From: Arabidopsis thaliana
Taxonomy: Eukaryota > Streptophyta > Magnoliopsida > Brassicales > Brassicaceae
Assembly (NCBI RefSeq): GCF_000001735.4
Contig: NC_003070.9
Location: 2,480,001 to 2,544,000 of the forward strand
Length of the DNA: 64,000 nucleotides
Direction of reading: 5' to 3'
Positions 12,742 through 24,900 of this stretch are shown here, in pieces. The translations under genes and the position numbers were made by a program. The notes under the pieces were generated by a model, which was not told where the DNA came from, searched no databases, and saw only the letters and a program-made list of their open reading frames with translations. Positions within the stretch are counted from its first letter, which is position 1. The number at the start of each line of letters is the position of its first letter.

Positions 12742-14482
12742 TGTGCCTCGATTCCAAACCCTACTGATTACCAAAACGATTATAAGTGAAAGAAGGATCA
12801 ATCTTTATTCGAAAGAAACAAAACCCAGGAAGGGAAAAGAGTAGGTGATCAATCGGTGAGGATGAACATTAACGGTTGCAAGTTGTATAAAAACAAAACC
12901 GAAAGATTTTGGGGGAAGGAGACAGAGGAAAAACAGGGCAAAAGGGACCCAGAAAATCGAATAAAGAAAGGAACAAAGGAACAAGAGAGAGAAGCAGAGG
13001 CCTACGTGTATGGGGAATCGAGATCTCGTGCTCATAAATTCCCTCGATCGCTGTTTTGGGGGCAAAACTCGCTATCTACTAGGTCCTACGAAAACAAGGA
13101 AAAGATGTGTTTTTGTGTGTGTGTGTGATTACATCGATTGGAGGAGGAAGACGAAGAAGAAGAGAGATTGTGTGCGCTCCCGAGAGAACAGGGTCACGAG
13201 ATTTTCTCTTGGTTTCTCGCCACCCAGAAAAATTATAAACACGCACTGAGGAAGACACTAGTGTCAAATTTGATTTAGCCAAACGAATTAATCTTTTTTG
13301 AGAGAGACCAATGCTTTTTTTTTTTTTTTTTTTCCACTAGTCAGTAATAGTATGAATGCACTTTCCTTTCTGGTTCGAGTGCGGTTTGACCAATGCCTTC
13401 TATATAATACAAAATGAAATACATAACCGGTTATCGGAACGAAAACCGAAATCGGTAAACCGTGGGTATACAACTATACATCCCCTCTTTGTGTAATATT
13501 TTGTTCTTCACTTCTTTTGGCCTTTTAGTTGCGTCTTGATCTTCTTGTTGCTTCTGGTGACATGTACATCCATCCCTCGTTGTGTGTGAAAGACCTCAAG
13601 GAGGAAACTTATAGTTACAGGATCATGGTTATGAGTTATGACTCATTTGTTCTTAGTCATTGCTTCAGTTCAATCATTCGTTCACAGATTTTTATGAGCA
13701 TTAAAGTTTTCCGTTGAGATTTGAGAGTTCAATCCTGACAGTGGCCATACTTTATGCTTAAATGTTATAAGGCCTAAAGTCTAGAGTTTATTTGCTTTAA
13801 GTAAAAAGACCAGACTTGTCTACAAAAAAATGTTGTGGGTTCAAATGTCTCATGCTGATGGCGGATGCTGTCTCCTTTCAATCTTGTCATCGTTCCATTC
13901 GTTTTGCAATGACTTGTTTGTTTTCATCTATACAATAAAAATATCTGTTTTTTAATTTTTAATATAATTTGTTGCCATGTTTATTGTAATCCTAAAATAT
14001 CAATAAATATGTATTTAACTAAAAATATATATAAATTCCTTTAGAGATAAATATTACCTCCATAGGTTTCCAATAAATAGCAAAGTAATTATACATTAAC
14101 TAGTATGCTAGAATTCGTATAAATGGGTAATTATTGCCATTGGGATTGAAATGTCCTAAAATGAATTATTTTTTTAAAAAAGTTGGTGATGACAAAAAAT
14201 CATCAAAGGTTGTAGATTTGAGAAATACAGTAGGATTAAAAATGCTTGGAAAATAAAATCTAGAAGGATAGTCGTAAACCTTTGTGTTAATCTTATGGTT
14301 TTAAAGAAGGTTTAAGATATTAATACAATTGGGCCTGATAATTAAATGGGCCTAGTGTCTTCTGTTTCTCCGCTTATCATTTTCTTAAGTTTATAAAAAA
14401 TATTAAAATCGCAAAAAAAAAAAAAAAAAAAAAATTGCTGTCAAAGAAAAAAAGAAAAGATAAACAAAAAATTACAGACCTC
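12742..14482. other. TPST leader and upstream intergenic DNA
   Basis: A leader intron with acceptor AATCAG about 30 bases before the TPST ATG joins an upstream non-coding exon in roughly 12800-13260. That exon contains a (TG)n run near 13113-13128 (CA on the TPST strand). The small ORFs here (12805-13282, both strands) overlap each other and have no domain. From 13290 to 14480 the DNA is AT-rich, with poly-T near 13315-13334 and poly-A near 14414-14434. No further gene was recognised. Confidence 0.5.
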
Positions 14483-15149
14483 ATGAGTCAAAGGTATAGA
14501 GATTTTCTCACTCTTTTGAATCGTTTCTGAAAAAGTGCCATAACTCTAATAAATTCGATGATTTCGTATCATCTAATTTGTCGTGCAATCTTTTTGTCTT
14601 TTAGATTAGATTTTTTTTCTTTCATTAATGGCATCACGATATGCGACTAAATGTTTCTTCTCGAACTTAACGCAATTTGTGAAATAGCTTATTAGGGGTA
14701 CTATTCAATAATCATGGATTTTAAACTCGTTGCTTCCTCTGGTTTCGTTTACAAGGGCTTTGTCTGAATGTATGGTTTTACTGTCTTTTTCCAGATATTG
14801 TGACACCATCACCATGGACTATGAAGAAAACTCCATTGAAGGAACATCAGGTTATGTGGAACCCATAACTCCTATGATCTCTAAAGGAGACAGTGGAATC
14901 ATTGCAATTTCTCCACTCTGTGACCACTACAATAATCACATGAGGATTGATTCTCTTACTACTTGTTCCGATGAAGAAATCATTGAGTCTTTGTATCAAA
15001 ACATCTTTAGTATTGTTCTCTGCCTTCAAACAGAGGAATCTGGTTATGGTTCTCACACACCTGTCTCTGCAGCTTGCCCTGGAGCTCCCATGAAGCTTAC
15101 CAAGTTATCAAGAAACATCGATCCAGGATTCCAACGGAAACTCTTCTGA
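14483..15149 (+). CDS. Small acidic protein with SMR-like CDK-inhibitor motif
   Basis: The main exon is 14795-15149, entered through a clear acceptor (CTTTTTCCAG). The safest start is the ATG at 14814, giving 111 aa (MDYEENSIEGTSGYVEP...). A donor at 14494 (CAAAG then GTATAG) would also join an 11-nt first exon with an ATG at 14483 in frame, giving 121 aa starting MSQRYCDTIT; I use that as the outer limit. The C-terminus has SHTPVSAACPGAPMKLTK. This resembles the TP-x-S ... CPPAPRK block of SIAMESE-related CDK inhibitors, but lacks the usual spacer, and the protein ends in DPGFQRKLF. If real, it would restrain cyclin-CDK complexes in the nucleus. The family link is weak and inferred. It could also be a lineage-specific protein. 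Confidence 0.5.
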
Positions 15150-15506
15150 CGTGACATTTCTTCTTTGTTCAATTCCTAACATTGGATTTAACTTTCTTGC
15201 ACAAGACTTTGTGGTAATTGTGTACTCTGTTGGGAAAAATAGTTGGTCTTGTATTTGTGTTCATGTGTATTGTTATCATATCTTGAAATGCACACTATGA
15301 GATATATTGCATCTAACCAAGTAAATTTCATCAATGGAATTGCAAGATCAGGGAATAAGAAATATATTAGGTAAAAAGCTAATAATGTAGATATATCTGA
15401 GATGTTTTAAACTAAATAGGGGACTACATAGATCTCTCTCCTCACACTCACTTGATCAGGGAAACGTAAGCTTCATTTACAGAGACAGAGTAAGAAGAGG
15501 CCCAAA

Positions 15507-17973
15507 TTATTCTTTTACCTTGTGTTGTTCCATGTATGCTTTATCAGCTTCTGCCACGCGATTCTGGAACATCGTCCATTCGTTTCTGCATCTCTCCCTC
15601 ACCTGAAACCGGAGATAACACACACACTGAGGTTGTCAAAAGGATAGAGAAGCAAGTATATTAGTAAGTACAATAATGTGTGCTAATTATTACCCCTTGC
15701 CATGGAGATTTCCCCTCCTCCGACTCACCCTGTCAAAATTACATTATTGAGTCGAGATCATTCATTCAGATATATAAGAGCAGAATCTCTTCATTGCTCA
15801 GAGATAAATTGTAAAATCACCTGACTTCCAAGGGAAGGAATCACTTGATGGATAATCCACTGTGAATCTACCACACCAATCTTCTCATGAGCAGGCTGCA
15901 AATGGAGGAGACCACATACAGATGGAGACTTAACAAGGAGAGTTCATGAGATATAACAAAGCTCCCAAAGGAATTACACAAGAAGCAGAGGGTAGTGGTA
16001 AATAACCTCAACGCATCGTCTGAGAGCAAAATCGAGACCCCATCCATGAACAAGATCATTCTGCACCAGAAACAAACAAGATTGTTTTTAGGCTACCAAG
16101 TGATGGTCTGGAAGACTAGACAAACTCCTTTTGATAGCTTAATCAGAAACCAACGTAGATTCATCAATGCCACAAATTTGGGTCATGTGAATACCGATCG
16201 TAAAAAGGTGAATAAAGTTAAACAAAAACCTGAATCATATGCCATACACATCGCCATGCTTCTCTAGAAAATACAGGTGCCATAATCTCAACAAACCTGC
16301 AAGTGGGAAAACACACCTGTTATCGAAAATTGATATAAGCACTCTTCAGTAGGTTAGTCAAAGAGAGAGAATGAGAGAAAGAGAGTACAGAGCCGTACGC
16401 AGCACATGGAGGTAAATGTGGATCACTGCACCATCCTGGTTTTTCCTTAGTTTCTCTGTTAACCACTCAAAAACCTTAGAGACAGATTCGAATTCAGAGG
16501 AAAGGTAAAAGAGAGAGAGAGTGAGAGAAAGCTCTTACTTGTGGACATCTCGGTCACCTCTCCTCTTTGTCATTTCCCATGTAAGTCCGTTGTTTGGCTC
16601 TAAGCCTGGTTGAGAAATCTCCAAACCATGCTTCTTAACTAACTCAACGTACCTGAAAATTTAAAATAAAAATTGTAAAGATTGTCACTGATCTGCAACT
16701 ACAATTTCAGACAAGTAATTCACCTATCTGCATTGAAGTGCTCGACTCCAAGATCTTCATCCCATATAAATATATACTCATAAGCTGAGACAACATCAGG
16801 ATGCAAAAATCTCTTTGCATACCACCTGCCAAAGATAAACAGCTCAAGGTGAGGATTTTGTAGATAAATTTTCATGACTATTAGAAGAATTAGAGTATAT
16901 CGTGCTGACCTACATTTCAGATTTCTTACCATTTTGTTTGCTTTTTTGCACTGATATGTATTGCATTTTTAGACCACTCAAACTGGTCCCACTCAGTTGT
17001 TCGGCCATCATAATGGAATAACAATATTTGGAAATCTTCAGAAAACTGAAGCAATGATGATGAAAGCAAAAATCTTTAAGTGTCAATACTCAAATAGTTT
17101 ACAAACAAGAGGGGAGAAATTGTTGCAGAACCTTCTTAACAGCTGCATTAATGTTGTTTCTCTGCTCAAATCCAACTGTAAAAGTTACGAGATACTTTGG
17201 CTTCTTCTTCAAATCCTACAGAGGTAATGCTTTTGTTAAAGAAATCTCAGTCACTATATTGTTAGACTATGCCAATTGTGTACATGTTGCCACTAGAATT
17301 GGTACATCAATAAGATCATAGAACTTACTTCACTAGGTTCACCCCATAATCGGCGCAAGTAGAAATCTGTTTCTGCCACTATAATCCCAGGAGGAAGTAG
17401 TTCTGCACCATGCGGATTGGTTGGAACATATATCTGGATACATAGAAACAGCAATGATACATTTTTAATATCATGAAAAACAAAAAAAGTGCACTGCCTC
17501 ATGAACTTCTGTATTATATATCTTCAATCTAGTATGTACGAAGATGGTTCTTGAAATATACCTTAGGAGACTTTCTTGAACCAATATCTTCAGGTGATCT
17601 GCCACCAGAAAACAATTTCCCATCTGACATGGCTACATCAAGAGATGACATAAGGCCTGAAGGTAAGCTAATCTGCAGAATACAAAAATACATCAACCGG
17701 TGAAAAAGAGACGTAAAAGGAAGATATACCAATGGATCAAAAACCTCATATACCTTTCTAAAGGAACCTAATGGTAATGTGATACCAACAAAAAAACCAA
17801 ACACCACTCCCACGATTGTCGTTATGATAAGCTTCGCATTTTCATTTGTCCTTCTGGGAGCACCACTGCCAAAGATTAACAATTTAAGTAATTTTTCAAA
17901 CTGAAAGCAATACAGAATTCGTTTATTACATCGAACCGCTAAGAACTATTTACCTCCGGTGCATCGTCCCCAT
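15507..17973 (-). CDS. DUF707 membrane protein
   Basis: Fourteen short coding exons read in phase to 382 aa: 17954-17973, 17754-17865, 17562-17672, 17329-17433, 17132-17215, 16930-17045, 16724-16825, 16539-16652, 16399-16455, 16230-16296, 16007-16060, 15821-15895, 15694-15729, 15507-15602. A basic N-terminus is followed by one membrane segment at about residues 18-38 (KLIITTIVGVVFGFFVGITL), which suggests a type II Golgi protein. The luminal part has the family blocks KYLVTFTVGFEQRNNIN, YIFIWDEDLGVEHFN and HGWGLDFALRRC. WDEDLGV and the overall layout recall glycosyltransferase folds, but no activity is shown by the sequence. The database name lysine-ketoglutarate reductase trans-splicing related is probably misleading. 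Position fits At1g08040. Confidence 0.88.
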
Positions 17974-19087
17974 CGGATTGCACAATTCTCAAACAATACT
18001 GCAAGAAGAAAAAAAAACTAAATTCAATCGTTAAAAAAGACTTTGAAGGACACAAGAAAGAAACTATTCAAGAACTGACGAAATGTTCTTTGTATTGATC
18101 ATTAAACAATCCTGGAAAATTACATACACAGCAATAAATAGAAAAGAAACAAAATTCAAAGAATTCAAAACAATTCTAATTGACCTAATTGATTTGGGAA
18201 AGCATAACCGTCCAATTGATTAATTCAACAGTCACATTTATAGAAAAGAAACACAACAAGCTCATCAGAATTTCTACAGTGAATTTTTCAATAGTTGAAA
18301 CCGACAGCTATAATTGCAAAAAAAAAAATTTTAAAATTGATCCTTAACCATAGATTCAAAATTACTTAAACAACAAAGCCGGATCAAAACCGAAACACCC
18401 ATACACAGAAGAAATCGAAATCCGGCTCAAAAGAAAATCAAAAAATGAAGCAATTCAAGGAAAATGCGATAATACATACTTACACAGAGAATGGACAGGA
18501 TCAAATTGATAGATTAGGGTTTCGAATCTCTTATACGATCTCGCAGGACTACTGAAGAAACACTGAGGAGAGAAAACGAGCCGATTGATATTGTTTTTCT
18601 CAGGTGAATTATAAGCCAACAAACAAAAAAAAACTTGTTTTGATATTTGGAAGAGCCCAACGCTTTGTTTTATCAAAAGCTTCACCTAAATATATGCATA
18701 CGTGGCTTCCTATCTTTTGATTTTGTCTGTTGGTAGGTGTTTAATTACAACATCCCGTCTTAATGGTGTTTTTAGTTAGGCTGAATTTGGATCTTATTGT
18801 ATAATCTTATTGGGCTGTGTACCATTTTTTTATTCTCATAAATTCATAATAGTAGTAATAATAAAAAAAGAAAAGAAAAAGGAAAAGGAAGACTATTGTA
18901 TGCACAATTAAACCAAATATTGAACAGAGATAACCAGTAGGTACATATTGATGCTCAAGAAGAACTAGTAGAAACCATGTCCCCGGTTCAGACTTAACCA
19001 ACTCAATGTCTCTCTTCACACTCACCAAACCAAAATAAAACCAAACCAGCAATCACAGAACCCATTTTCTTATTCTTTCTGTCAAAT
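17974..19087. other. DUF707 leader and 3' flank of the RING/VWA gene
   Basis: No coding region is supported. Roughly 17974-18560 should be the leader, with an intron, and the promoter of the DUF707 gene. About 18830-19087 is probably the 3' UTR of the RING/VWA gene. Short ORFs here (18455-18685, 18807-19052) have low-complexity translations and no domain. Confidence 0.5.
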
Positions 19088-21311
19088 TCAGCTTTGCTCT
19101 CCACGACCAGGGGACGGTTTAGTAGGGCTTTCGAGCACCAGTAGCTGAGACCGAGTCACCATACGAGCCATTGGAGACGTCTGATACGCCTGCACCGGGC
19201 TAAAACCCTGGGTCGAATCTCCACGAGCAGTTGCTCTCTGAGCCGAATGCGAGCTCATGCTCGAGAAGGCGTAAGCTCGCCCTGATGTCCGGTACATCCT
19301 CCTGCTAGTCATCCTTTCTTGCAACGCACTCAACTCAGACGACAGTGATTGACAAAGCCTGTCGCTGGATTGAGCAGACGGTGTCTCCGACAATTCCCTC
19401 TCACGGTTTCTAAGAATCCCAACTGCCCCGCTCAGGTCACCCCCATCCGCTAAAACCCTAGCCTCTGACATAGCTTGTGAAACAAGGAACCTGTTTAGTT
19501 GCCTGTCAACCTCTATGGACACCACTTCTTTCCCTGTTAGCTTCATTGGCCTTTGGATGCTTAGTTCTCCAGATTCAACATGGACTATCTCTTTGGTAAC
19601 AGGATCTTTGTAGACGCATCTAACCTTCAGCAAAGACAAAGATTCAGATTCCCCAGACCCATTGTCGCAGCACGGAATTTCTAGAAGCACCAGGAAGTCC
19701 CTTTCTTCTTCAGCGTACATGTCTCCCACATCGATTGTGGCGGTTCTTGCATCAGGTGCTATACGGCTTCTGTAGCTTCCTGCTTTTATAGAGGATATTT
19801 TCAGGCCCTGCTCATGAATGCACTCGATTTCAACAACTTGTTCAAGAATCACGACGCTGAGAAGCCCTCCAATGCATTGCGCAAAAGCATCCTGAATCAC
19901 AGTCTCTGTTTCGATGAACGAAAACGTGCCACTAGAGACTTCAGAAATTGTGTGCATTAGCTCAGCATCGTGATCTGAGCCAAACCCAAAGGTATGAATT
20001 GGAATCCGGCAAGAACTGGGAAGCAAAGACTCGTAATCTGTTCTCAGACGGACCCCAGCATGAGAAAAGGTAAAGTTGTCCTGTCCATCAGACAACAGCA
20101 TCATCCCGGAAACAGGGTTCTTCCACCGTCTACCCTCAATCACTCTCGCACCAATCTTGAGCCCCTCTGCAATGTTTGTCCCGCCGTCAGCAACCAAGGA
20201 GTTAACAGCCTGCATCGCCGCTTGCTTCCCTGTCTCAGACATCAGTCTAAGAGGGAATAGTCTGCGAGCCATGGAGGAGAAGGAGATAACAGAAAGCCTA
20301 TCAGTCTCACCAAGATTCTGAATCACAAAACTCATTGCATTTTTCATAAGCTCCATTTTGACTCCATCCATGCTACCACTCACATCAAGAACGGTAATAA
20401 GATCCAAAGGAGCTCGAGCGCGCCTAGCATCATCACTCACACCCTCAGCCTTAAGATGAACCAGAACAGCAAAATCAGCACGAGAGACCGGTTTGGCCAG
20501 TGCAGAGACTTCAGGGAAGAGTTTAATCTCGAGGGCTTGATGATCCGAACGATGACCATCACTGTGGATTTGGGTATCTCCTTGAGGTAAAGGCTCGTCA
20601 TCTTCAAAACCCCTTTGAGCCACAAAGGTAGGGACAGAGTCAACATCACACAAAGGGACTTGTTTCCACTGAGTTCTGCATAAAGGGCAAATCCTGTTTC
20701 CGTGTTTGACGTTGGAGGTAATACAGTCAAAATGGAAGGAATGAGAGCACTCTGCAGTAAAAATAGCCTTCCCGTCTTCCTTTCTAATCTCATACAAGCA
20801 AATCGCGCACCTGCCCTGCAAATTTTCAAAGAAAACAATCTCTATTTTACAATCTTTAAATCTTAGACCTAGAAACCTAATAGGAAAAGGGACAACTAGA
20901 AATCAACACTAATTAAAAGTTACAACCCATTCGGCCACAAACGATAAAATTGCGTCAACCCTAAACCAAAACTTAAGCCACAAACGTTGATTATATATTT
21001 AAACCAATTCGATGATGAAATTGCATCAATTTCGCATCACCGACATAAGAAAAAGAGAAAATATTGGATTTTTGGATAATACAGAGATATTAGAGAGGAG
21101 TAAGAGAGAGAACCTTAGAGAAACGGAGGCCAGAAGAGGAAGGAGTAGAGCCAGGGCGAGAAGAAGAAGAATCGGGACGGTTCGGGTCAACGGATGATCT
21201 TGAGGCATCGCTGGGAGAAGGAGATGAAGGATCGAGCGTTTTGGGAAGAGTGAGACACTCGTTCAAGTTGAGATGCGATTTCGATTCTCGCAAGTTGTTC
21301 GGGTTCTCCAT
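19088..21311 (-). CDS. RING-finger / von Willebrand factor A domain protein (WAV3-like E3 ligase family)
   Basis: Two coding exons, 21114-21311 and 19088-20815, give 641 aa. The ATG at 21311 opens MENPNNLRESKSHLN and a Ser/Pro-rich region. A C3HC4-type RING finger follows from residue 69 (CAICLYEIRKEDG, CSHSFHFDCI, CPLCRTQW). A VWA domain begins near residue 205 with the metal-binding MIDAS motif DVSGS at about 210-214. A Vwaint-type C-terminal region follows (about 560 onward: EARVLADGGDLSGAVGILRN). Plant proteins with this architecture include WAV3 and EDA40, RING E3 ubiquitin ligases of root growth. The substrate of this one is not known from sequence. Position fits At1g08050. Confidence 0.92.
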
Positions 21312-21980
21312 TGTTACACTTTCCGATTTCGATTCTCGCAAGTAGAGAGATTAAGATGGAGAAGAAGGAGAAAGTTGATAAGATCAAAAAGACTTGGAAG
21401 ACGAATAAAAAGAAGAAGAAGAAGAAGAAGAAGCGGTTACCATAAAGAAGAAGAAAGCGAATTGTTCAATTCAAATCACTTTAGTAAACGTCAACTATCT
21501 ATTTTTTTTTTAATTTAACTTTTTTAACGACTTTTTGTTTACTTTTTTGGCTTTTTCTACTGGCTGGGGGAGTCATGGGACGGTGGGGAAACTGGAAAGA
21601 AAAGACTCGGATACTTCTTTTAACATCACAAAATAGTTGGAGTATTAAAATCTATAATTGTAAAATTATGGGGTCTTAAATTTTAACTTCGAAGTTTGAC
21701 ATGTTTATAAAGTTGTCGCTCTATAATTTGGGTTTTCTATAAAGTTAAATCAGTAGTATTTTCAATCATCAATTTGTGTTGTGTGATCAGACTGTATTTA
21801 TATACATGAAAGTAGAACGTTGCGTTTCAAAAGGAGAGACCTTAGCCAACGAGTCGGTTCCTGACTCACTAAATTAGATTAACGACAGAGATTAGGTAAC
21901 CTACTTATACATATATATATATACTATTATTAACTCTCTAAAAATCAATAACTAAGACCCTAACCATCTCTCCTCTTAGG
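21312..21980. other. Promoter side of the RING/VWA gene and 3' flank of MOM1
   Basis: Contains a GAA microsatellite near 21409-21433, which lies in the RING/VWA leader or promoter, then AT-rich DNA down to the MOM1 stop. No other gene is seen. Confidence 0.5.
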
Positions 21981-24900
21981 TCACTCGTCGTCAGAAAGAC
22001 AAACCACTTCATTGTTGCTCTGCAATCCACTGCTCAAGCTCTGTTGCGGTTGTTGTTCTTGCTGCTGCTGAATTGACACAGCTGAATATGTCAAAGCTTG
22101 AGGAGGCACTGACGAGGTTGGAGTAGCTGTGGCGACGGGAGTTGAAGAGGATGGTCTATATGAGTTTAGGTGTGGTGCAGGAGAACGCAGACCTGGATTT
22201 GTTGCAGGAGTAACTGATGGAGTTGGAGCTATGTTGGATATGAGAGGCTGTCTGGGCTGAGGCATTGGACAGACCGCAAAATTCAGAAGAAGGGCTGATG
22301 GACGAGAGACTGAAGAAGGAAACGAAGATGCCTGAGGCTGCAGAGGAGCCGGACCAGGAGCAGGAAATGATGATTGCTGAAGTTGCAGAGGAGCCGAAAC
22401 CAGAGCAGGAGCAGGAAAAGAAGATGCCTGAAGCTGCTGAGGAGCAATGTAATTTCTCAGTGCACTCACTTGTGCTGCTCTCTGTGCTAGCTGCTGAATT
22501 TTACCTGGAGAAAAAGTGCTATTATGACTTCGTCGCCTTATTTTTAAAACCAATTTGCTATATTATTCGACACTTACCCCTTGGAGCTCCTGAGGGAGAT
22601 ACCTTCTTGTCAGTACATTTGGACAAGAACGCATTCGCCAACAGTTTGTTCATTATAACAAGATTCTTATCCTTCTCTATCTTTGTCGTTCTGGTGTTAT
22701 GCTCGGCTTCTACCTCATGAAATTTTCTTCGAAACTCTGCTTGTACTTCAGCCATCTTCCTCTCGAGTTCAGCTTTCAAGATTGATTTCTGCTCACAAGC
22801 AACTGAGAGTCAATGGGCAGCTAGAAAATAAACCAAAACAAGAGGTAACTGGGTAATGAGGGAAACTGACTTTTTCTTCAAAAGTCTTCTTTGAGTTCTC
22901 TGATTCTCTCCGCAACTTCTCCAGTTCATGCAGAAACGGGTCGTTGAACACAGGGAAAGGTATTTGAGGAACAGGTTGAACGGCAATCTGTTCCGTACCA
23001 TTGTTAAGAAGTGATGGAACAAGAGCTGTTACACCTGCTGAATGCTCCACGCCACCTTCATGGAAAAGATCTGCACAAAAGGCATCTCCTTGTTAGCTGT
23101 TTGGCAATCACATATGTCGACCTAGGTGATACTTAAAAATGCCCAAGGCAGTTACTGACTTGCAAAGGTTGACCGCTCTACTTGGGGACCAGGTTCTGAA
23201 ATTTCCATTTCACATGCATCTGATCCACTTATATGAGGCTCAGCTACTGATGTGTTATCTAAACCCTCGATATTAACTGCTGTATCAGGGTGATTTCCAG
23301 GCGAAGATAATGGCATAGGAGATGCATCCTGGGCACACTGTCCAGAAATATTAAATTCACAAGCAAAAATAACCATATGATCACTATCCACTGTTTGCTT
23401 AGTTTCAACATTACTAAGGACTAGACCTTTAAACCAACACATAAGAAAGTCCTTGAGCAGAGGCAGGTACCTGATCTGATACAGGAGATCCACCGGTTAC
23501 AACTGCATCTGATCCATCTGTGGGAAGTTGAGCCACTGTTGTGACATTTTGACCCTCAATGTTTGCTCCTAGGTCAGACTGAGTTCCAACCGATCCAGAT
23601 GGCAGAGAGCATGCATCCTGAGCACCCATTGTTTCCTGCAGGATATCCAGAACGAGCATTACAAAGATGTAAGACTTTTAAACAACAAAAGACATTTGTC
23701 TTTAGTTAAGGCAATAACCTGATCTATTACTGCATAATCACCACTCTCTACTGCATCTGGACCCGCTACATGGGGCTCAGCTGATGTGTTGATATTTTGG
23801 CCTTCAATATTTGCTTCTGGCGCAGGCTGATTTCCAGTCGGTGAAGATAGCAAAGGACATGTAACTTGATCACCCTGTCAAAAGAGTCGATTTAAAACAA
23901 CAACGAGACTTGATCAGTAACCACATTTCCCCACCTTTTTCTCACGGAAACTTAGAATGAACATAACACAGATTGATAACTTTAAACTAGTAAAAAAGGA
24001 AAGTCTTCAATAGGGACCTGATGTGATGCAGCAAAATCAGTAGTCTCTACTGTTTCTGAACCAGCAGACTGAGGCTCAATTGCTTCTTCAAGATTTTCGC
24101 TCTCAGTGTTTGCTGCTGGGTCAGGTTGCTTTCCAGCCAGTGAAGAAGGCATAGGACATATATCTTGACCATACTGTCCAGAAAAGTGAATTTAATAAGA
24201 GAAAAAAAGACATCTGATCACTACCCGTTATTTTCAAGAAAGCAAGAATGAACATTAGAAAAGATTAAATGAACAAGGCATCAACTATTCTACAGGGCCA
24301 GTAAGTACCTGATCAGATTCAGCAGCACCCCTAGTCTCTACCACAGACGCAAGATGTTGCACAGGCATCGCTAACTCGTCAGGAATCTCTTGGTCAAGAG
24401 AACAATCTTCTCTATTCTGCTGGTCCAAAATGTTATCAGTATCAAAACCCACATGACTTGTTCTTCTATTTTCTGTTGTAACCAAAGCCTCCTCTCTATT
24501 TAGAGAAAACTCGGGGGAGGCAGAAAGATTTTCGAGTGACTGGGATACCTCTGGCACCCTTGATGAAACATCTTCATCTGATGCCGCAGATGTTATTCTG
24601 TCACAATTCTGGTCTTCTGACAAATGCACGTTCAAGGCCGCAAATTCCTCTTGACAGTCAGCAGGAATCAAAATCTCAGGCACAGTGATAGAAGCGTGCT
24701 CATTGGACTGGCTCTTTGTAAGCTGTTCACGAGACAAAGCTGAGACATCCATTGTCTCGTCATTTCTTACATCCACCATTTCATGAACTTGTTGAGTGCT
24801 GCCACCCGACATGGTTCCTAATGTGTTTTCTGCTTCTGGCACTTGATTAACCTTGGAAGCCATGCAATTCGTATCAGCGTAAGTAGCTTCAACGTTAGCA

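Noticed and set aside
12805..13282. Overlapping ORFs on both strands upstream of TPST
   Set aside because: They coincide with the TPST non-coding first exon, with microsatellite-driven open frames and no domains.
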